NCBI GenBank assembly: GCA_930367215.1
Contig: OV884058.1
Location: 102,509,802 to 102,573,801, forward strand
Length of the DNA: 64,000 nt
Reading direction: 5' to 3'
DNA from: Pollenia angustigena
Taxonomy: Eukaryota; Arthropoda; Insecta; Diptera; Polleniidae
Positions 55,382 to 64,000 of the stretch are shown here, piece after piece; position 1 is the first letter of the stretch, and every line of letters starts with the position of its first letter. Under the pieces are notes generated by a model. It was given only the letters and a program-made list of their open reading frames with translations. It was not told where the DNA came from and did not search any database. The translations under genes were made by a program, and so were the position numbers.

Positions 55382-56175
55382 GAACTTAACTTAAATTTAT
55401 ATGTAAGTAGTATAAACTTGATAGCTAAATCAGTGCCCCATATATTATATGTAGTGCAAAAAATAATAATGTGGCAGCACTACGATAAATGTTGTCAAAT
55501 TGATATGGCTTGCATAGGTTGTTTAAACGCACAATTTTATGCCTTTATTGATGGTTTAAATGTTTACTAAATTAAAGATATGCTGGTTTAAACACAGCCA
55601 AAAAGTGAGTTTTACTTACGCTGATTTAAGCCTTAAGTATCGTTTTATTTAAAATAATACCGATCAATTTTATTAAATTTTTTGTTTGCTAATAAATAAC
55701 TACAGTCAAATACTGGTCAAATTTTATATGGATAAAAGTGTTCGCCAATACATTTTTGAATAATGATAACATTTAACTGTTTCCAAAAAAATAATAGTAC
55801 GAATGAATACGCAATTTTTGAAAGTAATCAAAAAGAATCAAGAATAATCGTTGAAAATAATCGGATTACATTTTGATTACTTTTGATTATTTTGTAGTAA
55901 TCGCCGGTACTTCTGATTATATTTTGATAACTTGTAATCGGAATCAATTAGTAATCATGTAAAACACAAAGTAATCATAATTGTAATCATTACTTTACCC
56001 TTAAAAAAAAAAGTAATCTAATAATTAATTATAGCGATTACTAATCACTACTTAACAGCTATGCTTTATACCCGTTTCAAGATTCAAAAGATTCAAAAAC
56101 GTAACGTAAAGTAGCTCACAAAATTTACATAAAAACGCACGATGTTAATTCCTTAATTCTGAATAAAACAAAAAG

Positions 56176-56415
56176 TTTTCAAAGAATAATCTTAATGCTC
56201 ACCACGGCTTCCTCCATCCGATGGTTCACATTTTCAATGGCTCTGAGACGTATTTGTAGTTTAATGTCGTTAATATCCCGAATTATTTCATCCTTTAGCT
56301 CTTGAATTGTTTTTTGCTTATTGATGTACTCTTTTTCTTTTAAATATCTCCAAGGAAACAAGTCGAACGGTGTCAAATCACATGACGGTAACCATTAATT
56401 AGCATCGTAACGACG
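56176..56415 (-). pseudogene. mariner transposase C-terminal fragment (right arm)
   Basis: Exact mirror of 52071-52310. Here the sequence next to the Transib end is CGACG (56411-56415, the complement of CGTCG), but the upstream half of mariner is not found on the far side of the right Transib copy. Confidence 0.85.
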
Positions 56416-58261
56416 CACATAGGGGTTTTTTCCAATCTAGCCGGACATTAAGCAAAAAATTTAATTTAAGAAATGGAAAAATTTAAGTACGCAGCTCGAC
56501 AGAGATTTGTGGTTTTGGGACACTGTTAAAACCAGGAAAGTTGATTAAATTGCATGCGTGTTCATTGACTTTTTACGGTTTTGGGAGGTTTACAATATAT
56601 TTTTTTGTAGATAAACGAATAAAGATTTTACATTGATTTTTTTTTCTGTGAAAGACTATATAAACAGCTAATTATGAAAATTTTTAGAAAAATTATATTA
56701 GAAGTTTTTATAATAAAAAAATTAGTTCGAAATTAAAAAAAACGATTTTTTTGTTCACTTTTTTGTAAAAAAAAAAAATTTAAAAGGTTTTTGAAGGTGA
56801 AGCCCGCTGAGTTCTTAAAAATGTTATACATCACGATAAAATTTGAAATCTCTACTTTTAAATTAAATAAAAAAACTTTGCGCGTTGTTGCGCCATTTTT
56901 TTTTATGATTTTTTGAAAATTTCACCTTTTTTCTGTTTTTGCTCATCTTGCATAGGTACATATGATAGATACCCTTTCGTCAGTCACAAAATGTGTTGGT
57001 TGTACGTAGATGTTTTTTATTTAAATTATTACATCTAAGACTAATATTACCTGTGTAAAGAAGGGATGTGCGAAACAGTAAGTAACGGGTTTTAACCACC
57101 TGTGCGGCCGCTAAATTACGTTATTTTATGGAGCAAAATAAATTTACCTGTTTTGCATAACTTTGAAAATCATTAACAACAAAAATAATATATAATAAAA
57201 AATCAAATCTGGGCTCTAGTTTTTAGTTTTTTTTTAATATATTGGTTATAGCATAAAATTGTTATCAGAACCATTTTGAAGCTTTGAGAGTAAAATGGAA
57301 AAAGTGTATAATACATGGCGCAACTGTAATGAGTGAGGCATTGTTGCCTATCGGGCTATTATCAGAAGAAGCGTCTGAGGCACGAAATAAACATTTTCGG
57401 CTTTACAGGCAGAATTTTGCTAGAAAGTTTTCGAAGGTTCAGTGTAACAAAGATATTATAAATCGACTTTTGCTCAGTTCTGACCCACTGATTACTAGCA
57501 TAAGACCAACTCCAAAAAAAAGTCATTACCCTTTACGAAATAAGCAATTTCTTTTATGCTTCCAACTGTACTGTTGCAGACGAAGAAGAACCGTGGCAGT
57601 CATCATCATTTTAGTGCAAAAGAGAAGTTATTTTAAATAAAATTTGCTGTTACTATTATAAAAAAGTTATAATTACGAATATATTAATTATTTTCAGATA
57701 AATTAAATACTATAAAATACATACAACTTTAAAAATTAATATGTTTTGGAAATTAGCAAAAAAAAATTTTTTTTACAGGGTCGTTCCGGGGGAGGGGGGG
57801 TTGGAGGTATACCTCCCCCTACCCATAAAAATTCAAAAATTTAATTTTTATAGTATTAAGGCGTTAGTAATATATTTCTTTTAATATTTAAATTTTTTTA
57901 AATATTATTTTATGTAACCGCCCTCAAAAGGGGGCGGGGGCGAAAAGTGTAATTTTACGATCTCATGGGTCTCATTTTAGGTTTTTTAACTTTTGCCGAC
58001 GTTAAAAGTTGCATTTGCCAAACAAAAGTATGGGAAAACTTTAAAAAAATTGCATTTTTTAGAGGTTGGATTAGTTCTTCAAGGGGGAACCTTTTCCTCC
58101 TTGGTCCAATTTTATTTATTTTTGAAGTTTACCTGCCTATGACAATATCACATATTTCTGCCAAGTTTCATTGATCTAGGAGCACTCAATAACTTTTAAG
58201 AAGCAATATAAGCTAAAACAAAAAGTAATGTCCGGCTAGATTGGCAAAAAACCCCTATGTG
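56416..58261 (+). mobile_element. Transib (RAG1-related) element, right copy, unmatched flanks
   Basis: It starts CACATAGGGGTTTTTTCC at 56416 and ends AAAAAACCCCTATGTG at 58261. It is 1,846 bp, shorter than the left copy, with an internal deletion across the upstream part of the transposase frame. The inner flank is CGACG, but the outer flank is CGCTG, so the insertion duplication is broken. This implies a rearrangement through this element. Confidence 0.8.
57284..57640 (+). pseudogene. Transib/RAG1-like transposase fragment, right copy
   Basis: After an unrelated 10-codon start the frame reads HGATVMSEALLPIGLLSEEA and continues like the left copy through LLLSSDPLITS. Amino-acid differences (for example NKHFRLY in place of NKHCRLY) show an independent history from the left copy. 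Only about 85 family residues remain. Confidence 0.8.
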
Positions 58262-58872
58262 CGCTGACGAGAATTGGCAAAAATATCATTTTCTAAAGGA
58301 AGCATTAATATACTCCCCTAACTCACTTCAGGACTCAAATTGAAGAAAACTACATGCTGGTCGACGGGCATATCTTTCTCGACCATACGGCATTAAAATC
58401 TCAATTTACTTAAAAAGTGGATTTAGCAGGTTTACACTCTAAGCCGACGATTTGTTAATAAAATTTTATTGTTTGTTTTTTTATTACCAAAAATTTTTAT
58501 AAAATTATTGTTTTTTTCTTTAATAAATAAGTTTACAACTTATTATTTATTTAGCTTTTTTTATTGATTATGATAACTTTAAACAGGTTATCAACTGTTT
58601 CCAAAAAATTTTAGTGCAAATGAATACACAATTGTTGAAAATAATCAAAAAGAATTAAAAATAATCGTTCAAAGTAATCGGATTACGTTTTGATTTCTTT
58701 TGATTATATTTGATTATTTTGTAGTAATCGCCGGTCCTTCTGATTATTTTTCGATTCCTTTAATCGTAATCAATTAGTAATCAGAAATTTGTTCTTATAG
58801 AGTAATGTAAACATTACGATTCTTTATGAAAAGTAATCTAATTGATTAATAATCGTAATCGATATTTAACAG
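58262..58872 (-). repeat. Flank with third GTAATC-rich copy
   Basis: 58600-58870 is a diverged copy of the GTAATC block of the palindrome arms (TAGTAATCGCCGGT, then CTTCTGATTAT). 59600-59780 resembles the arm sequence at 55010-55100, so an older relative of the arm lies here, split by the element at 58873. Confidence 0.55.
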
Positions 58873-59591
58873 TGCCCATGTTCTGTAACTCTCGCGTCGA
58901 GAAAGTTTTCGATTGAAATGTGTGAAATGAAACAAAAATGCCATAAATTGAAACAAACAGCTGTTTTTCTCACTTAACTGTGTCTGTAACTTTTTTTGGC
59001 GAGTACAAGCTGTCACGTAAGGAAATTACTAGCCAATTTACAGAAAAAGTGTGTCTGTAACATTTTGGTGAGAAAAGTTCCCGCTTTGAACTGTCAAATA
59101 AACTCACGAATAAAAATGGGGCGAGAAAAAATTTTAACACTAAAAAACAATTAAAAATGCAAAGAATAATAATAATAATATTTTATTCTTGGCACATTTT
59201 CATTGTTTTATTATTTTGCTTTTAATATTTTTATAAAATATACGAATGTCTTCAAAGCTCGTTTGCAAACAACAAACATTAAAGTCGCTCTTTACACAAT
59301 TTGGTATAACCGACGGTTGTGTTTTCGCCGCCGTCGTTGAAAAATTTTCAATTTAAGTAAATTTTGGTCGCCGTCAACGATATGTGTTACTGGCGTTCTG
59401 AACGTATGCAATGCCACATCGGCTTCGAGTGCAATATTATGACATTTATAACGTAACGACGTAATCTCGTTTGATAGTTTTCGACACGAGTTACAGACAC
59501 ACATTTTTCTCACTTTTCGAGAAACGATGGAATATTTTGTTTCACATCTTTTCGATGCAAGAAGTTCTCACTAAAGTTACAGAACATGGGT
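58873..59591. mobile_element. TIR element (CCCATGTTCTGTAACT), TSD ACAG
   Basis: TGCCCATGTTCTGTAACT at the left and (in reverse) ACCCATGTTCTGTAACT at the right bracket 719 bp, with ACAG on both sides (58869-58872 and 59592-59595). CTGTAAC recurs inside in both orientations. The 73-codon frame near 59292-59513 lies in the right arm and is not a gene. Confidence 0.65.
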
Positions 59592-61419
59592 ACAGGTAAG
59601 GTATAAAGAAAGTTCAAAAAAGTATTCCTTTTTATATACTTGATACTTTGAGTATCAATTATTTTTACAAATAACAGCTCTTAAAAACAGGAAAAACTAA
59701 AGTAATTTTGTCAATAATTGAAATCAAAATCCTGTTCGACTCCAATTCCACTTCATTTCGATTTGTAGAGCATGCCCCAAAGTCCCTTTTATAAAAAATC
59801 CCCTTAGTAAAGTCAACAATAAATAATTGTATTTTGGACAAGTTGTTATAAATTGAATTCTTGCTAAAAGGGTGTACACATTTTGTTTTTAAGGAAAATT
59901 TTTTTTTTTGGACTATTTTGTGGAAAATACGCTTTTTTATAAAAAACAGTCCCTGTTCGTAAATATAGAAGCTTTTTGTAAAAAAACTACGTTTTTATTC
60001 AATAAAACGTTTTTGTTGAAAACGAACTTTTTGGCGAAGGCGCATTTTGGTAAACCTTTTCAAAAAATTGGTTGCTTAAAAAGGCTCCACGAAAAGCCCC
60101 CAATGAAATGACGCCCAGGAAATAAACCCCAAAAAATAGGAAATAACACCCAAAAGCAGTGAATGAAATAACATCGAAAAATAAATAAAGTAAACCCCAA
60201 AACGAAAACGAAACAACCCCCAATATTTGGAAGTTATTTCATATGAAATATCACCCAATGATGAAAATGAAATAACCCCCAATGAAATAAACCCCATCAG
60301 CAACAAAAATGAAATTATGCCCAAAATTCATAAAAGAGTCAGTTTCACTAAGGATTTCATGAAGTCAATATGGACCAACAGCAAAGTCGCAAAATTATTG
60401 AAATGAATGTGGGGGCCCGCAGGATTCTTCTTCATAATAAGGATCAAAAATATTGCTGCAGTTATTTGACCCGCCCGTAGATCCTTGTAGCCCTGCTCTA
60501 TTTTTGCAGTTCGGAAGACAATTTGCCTTTTACGTTTGGCCTTTACACAACTACCTCCACTGTTTAAATATAATTGTTTTTCCCTTAAAGAATATAGAAA
60601 ATTGCTATTTCTGCGTTTTCCACCAACAATTTCGAATGGCATTTTTTAAATATTAACACGAGATGATGTAAAGCGTCCGAACTTCGATGCACTACGGAAA
60701 ATATTTTATGTTTTACAACAACTCAACTCAACATGCAAGGCAGATTGTACTCATATGTTGACACTGTTATTCCAAAAAACAGTTACTTGAATTCTCAAAA
60801 AAAAAGAAAAAAGATCAAACGAAGCTAATGAAATAATACCCAAATTAAACACGCTATTAGACAAGCCCCGAATTTTAAAAACTTGTTGGGTGTTATTTCA
60901 TTGGAGATTATTTCATAATTTGAAAACCCTAAATGAGGAATGAAATAATTCCCAAAAAAAAAAAATGAAAAACGGCCCAAAAAAAAAATTGGGAGTTATT
61001 TCAAAATTCAAAAATTAGGGAATATTTCATTTCTCGTTTGGGCGTTATTTCATTGGGGGGCTTTTCGTGAAGCCGCTTAAAAAGAGATTTGCTTCCAAAA
61101 AATTTAGTACTTGTGAACACAGGAAGTTTTCTGTAAAAAATTTACTGTTTTCTAAAAAAGGCGCTGCAAAACTTACTTTTTTTTCTATACAAGTACTAAT
61201 TTTGTAAGATTTTCTGGAGTTTTTATTTTCTATTTCCCTTCTTTTCAGATCTTCAGTTTACTTTAATTGTATTCCTTAAATATAGATAAATTGAGAAACA
61301 TACACTAATAAGAAATTCATTCAAATGAAAATTAAATTGATATCAAATACACATTTAACCCAGTTTATGCACTTCATTGAACTTGTCCACATGAACTACT
61401 GATACGGTCGCTGTTCTAA
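59592..61419. repeat. Minisatellite flanks around a foldback element
   Basis: 59880-60073 and 61084-61200 carry TTTTTGTAAAAAA-type degenerate units, interrupted by the foldback element at 60083-61074. 61200-61419 has no supported feature. Confidence 0.45.
60083..61074. mobile_element. Foldback element, GAAATAA-CCCC family, perfect 9-bp TSD
   Basis: GCTTAAAAA lies directly outside both ends (60074-60082 and 61075-61083). The ends GGCTCCACGAAAAGCCCCC and (in reverse) GGCTTCACGAAAAGCCCCC lead into arms made of ATGAAATAACNCCCAA modules in alternating orientation (60095-60320 and 60830-61060). The central 500 bp has no recognised protein. A 9-bp duplication points to a MULE or Foldback relationship. 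Confidence 0.8.
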
Positions 61420-62352
61420 AGGCTCAGTTAGGCGAACGTTGCTGTACCGTAGCTGTACTGTATCCATTAGCTGTTCACTTTTTGTTATATGAAAACCAAT
61501 ACAAAAGCTTACCGAAATGCAACGTACCGTAGTTGCAACGTACCAATCTGTATAAAATAGAAAACCATGCCGTTGTTACGTGACATTTGTAAGACAGTGA
61601 TGGGCGGCTTGTATGTTTCATTGAATGCGGGTAATTTTGCTCTTTTTTTTTTGGTACTTTTTTCAGTATATCTATGGAATTGCGACAAAACAACTTATAA
61701 TGCAACATATTTCCAAATATACATATGTAGAGATGTTTAAAATAAACAAATGCATATACACATACAATGAAAAAGGGAAACATATAAAAGACTTTAAATG
61801 GTATCAAAACCTTGTTTGGTGTATGCACATTTACAATATATAAATTTATATATGCTAAAATACAAATTTATTTATTGTTAATCTAAAACAGTGATAACCA
61901 AGCCCCGAACGCACGCACACAAAGATATTATGTGTTTGTGTGCGGTCGCAGAGACTGATCATTGTCTGATGTTTTGAAACGAACAAAGTTGTAATATACA
62001 TGTGAATTGCCGACCGTGTCTGTGTGAAAAATACGATTATTGATTGGCTCGCGAGTCTATGGAGTGGTTATCACTGATCTAAAATATAAATATTAAACTA
62101 TTAACATTTTTTACATACATAAAATAATGTTTTAATACCATTTAAATCACGTGGTACCTTTTCTGCACAACTGTCACCATTTGAACATTTTTGATTCCCA
62201 TCACTGTGTGTTTTGTTTTATGCATACTATTTCTTTTTGTTTATGTATGGGAAAACATATGACACGTTTTTAAACGTTCTATAAGTGCACCAACGTGCTT
62301 ACAGTACGGTGCGGTACATAACGGTTACAGCAACGTTCGCCTAAGTGAGCCT
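61420..62352. mobile_element. Harbinger-like TIR element, TSD TAA
   Basis: AGGCTCAGTTAGGCGAACG at the left and (in reverse) AGGCTCACTTAGGCGAACG at the right, with TAA on both sides (61417-61419 and 62353-62355). GTTGCTGTACCGTA-like phrases and complements recur near both ends. The frame at 61475-61843 lacks motifs. A hAT-type MITE is inserted at 61889. Confidence 0.75.
61889..62076. mobile_element. hAT-like MITE, perfect 8-bp TSD
   Basis: CAGTGATAACCA and TGGTTATCACTG bound 188 bp. ATCTAAAA lies directly outside both ends (61881-61888 and 62077-62084). An 8-bp duplication with CAG ends is diagnostic of hAT elements. Confidence 0.85.
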
Positions 62353-63147
62353 TAAAAATGGGCATGCGAATGAATAATTAAGTGTGTGATGAAGTTTCAA
62401 GTACTAAATGACATAAAAAGCCATATAGTCTTTAAAGTGTCATAATTAAACTTTAGAATGTTTGTAGTTGCATTAAAGCTATAAGAAATTTTTGAAAATG
62501 AATTTTTTTTTTTTGGTGCACTTTATACACAGAAATCACATCTGTGGTAAGTACGTGTGCCTACTTTTTCAATAAATAAGCAATGAGTAATCCAGTATTT
62601 TTCATCATTTAACGCTGGCAACACTCATATGAATTATATACTAAACACAATTTCACGCACTTTGTTAGCAAATTAGTGTTAAAAGATTTGAACTGCCACA
62701 AATTGTTAACACATGCACCCCAAAAACTATTAAAACTACAAAAAAGAAATCTAAAAATTTATGAAAACGAAACCATTTGATATTTAATTAGAAACAACAT
62801 TAAGATTTTAATTTTTGATAATCAACAGACCAAAAACACACAAAAATAACAGAAAACAAGAGGAAAGGAAAAAAAAAAGACTTCAAAAGACGCAACATAT
62901 AATTGGTCCAATTCAGAAGATTGGCCAAAACGCAAACTGTTGACTAGGAATCGAAATGTTTATGCTGCAAGTATTTGGAGCTCGAGGGCTGACTGACAGA
63001 CGAGTGAAACAACAAATTAACCACATGTGTGGCACCCAACCCACACTTGTTAGTATGAGTTAATAAAGGAAATTTAGTTTTAAGAAGAGCACAGTGGGAC
63101 ATGTTAAAAAAATTGTTTTTTAACAAAATTTTGTGCAAAAAAAAAAA
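62353..63147. other. Unique-looking DNA, no gene
   Basis: No paired ends or protein motifs. A run of higher-complexity sequence at 62880-63080 has no open frame worth calling. Confidence 0.45.
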
Positions 63148-63153
63148 CTGTTG

Positions 63154-63708
63154 GGCGATTCTATTCTAGACAACTTTTAACTTTAATTTTCAAATCGCAC
63201 TATTTGATACCTTTTAAATGCCAATTTTAAGTAAAATATCTATATTTAATAATAAATATAAAATTGTTGTGCACTTCGAAGCCTTAAGATTCATAGATTT
63301 GGCGCGAACAGAAAATTCATTGCTTGTTGCACCGGTCATGGCTTAAAGAGCAAATTTCTTATTATTGGATTATATTTCTCTACGATGTTTGATTTGATAA
63401 TCATCGTCTGATATCTCATCTTTTACAATAAAAAAGAATAATACAATAAAAGTTTAAAAATTAACAGTTTTGTGTTTTTGTGGTATGATCTTATGAAAGT
63501 TGGCCGATTTGGTTGCACCAGTCATGCTTTTTGAAAGCTCTCTCGGGGCTATTTGATCGTTTCATATAAATTCTTGTAAATAGATAACAATAGTATATAA
63601 AAAAATGTTACTCCTTCTAGAAATAACTTAATTGCAAATGTGTTTCTTTCTATTAGTTAAAGAAGTTTAAAGCGTCTAAATGTTGCACCCGTCAGAATAG
63701 AATCGCCC
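63154..63708. mobile_element. TIR element (GGCGATTCTATTCT), TSD CTGTTG
   Basis: GGCGATTCTATTCT at the left and AGAATAGAATCGCC at the right, with CTGTTG on both sides (63148-63153 and 63709-63714). TTGCACCNGTCA recurs three times inside (near 63327, 63513 and 63684). The 555-bp element is non-coding. A left-end fragment lies at 31331. Confidence 0.75.
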
Positions 63709-63714
63709 TGTTGG

Positions 63715-64000
63715 TAACAAATTTATTTTTTTGTGAAAAATATACTTTCTCAAATCCACTTAATCATCTAAAAAGAAGATAAAATGGTGAACACAATGGA
63801 ATAATGGAGATTGTGACGAAAATCAAAATGCGTATACCGTTATTCGAATAAATAAAAAATTATGCAGTATTTCGAAAAACGGTCTATAATTTGGTAAAAC
63901 TTAGAAAATGCGCTCAGAACTGGTCGAAAATATGTGACAACCAAGAAGAGAGATAGTACAAACATTAAAATATTAGCAGCAAATCCATTTAAAGTTACAG
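63715..64000. other. No feature seen
   Basis: AT-rich, ends the window; no frame or repeat is supported. Confidence 0.5.

Larger units (their letters stand above)
54645..57111. repeat. Right arm of 2,467-bp palindrome
   Basis: Mirror image of 51375-53841. Identity stops just beyond GCGGCCGC (57104-57111), inside the Transib copy. Farther out the two Transib bodies are only similar (I estimate around 90 percent by eye) and differ by large indels. Confidence 0.9.

Noticed and set aside
59292..59513. 73-codon minus-strand frame
   Set aside because: Lies in the right arm of a TIR element with repeated CTGTAAC motifs; no family signal.

Overview
The window is repeat-dominated, AT-rich animal DNA. 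It most resembles intergenic or intronic DNA of a calyptrate fly (blow fly or house fly type). That placement is an inference from the element mix: DINE-1/Helentron-type repeats opening TATACCCTTCACC, mariner, Transib, hAT, piggyBac-like and Harbinger-like pieces, and several dipteran non-LTR retrotransposons. I found no intact cellular gene, operon, rRNA or CRISPR array. Almost every open frame is a chance frame or a fragment of a mobile element.

Layout. 1-16.6 kb: nested short inverted-repeat elements, a DINE-1-like copy (6161-7322) and a truncated RNase H-bearing non-LTR element (9001-9790). 16.6-21.9 kb: sparse, with one unrecognised coding-like remnant. 21.9-24.4 kb: a mariner-type element split by a non-LTR insertion, followed by a second non-LTR tail carrying its own MITE. 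24.8-31 kb: DINE-1 copy, MITEs and a third non-LTR tail. 31-41 kb: tRNA-derived SINEs, a decayed Helitron helicase and more inverted-repeat elements. 41.3-43.1 kb: a three-level nest. 44-49.6 kb: DINE-1 pieces, a G-poor LTR-like block with a TATA/initiator pair, and degenerate minisatellites.

The most striking object is 49.9-58.3 kb. Two inverted copies of a Transib element, whose transposase belongs to the family that gave rise to RAG1, bracket a giant palindrome. The arms at 51375-53841 and 54645-57111 are both exactly 2,467 bp. Every internal landmark I checked mirrors to the base (paired coordinates sum to 108,486), and I found one mismatch. The 803-bp spacer holds a 382-bp tandem repeat and forms, with the end of the left arm, a perfect 119-bp hairpin. 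The left Transib sits in a mariner copy with a perfect 5-bp CGTCG duplication, the known Transib target preference. The right Transib has unmatched flanks.

A second theme is a set of terminal-inverted-repeat elements, each filled with its own short palindromic motif (for example GGACTAGTCC, TTCATTAATGAA, CATGTTAA/TTAACATG, TGATG/CATCA, AACCATA/TATGGTT). Three or four of them share one core sequence. I do not recognise this organisation as a named family.
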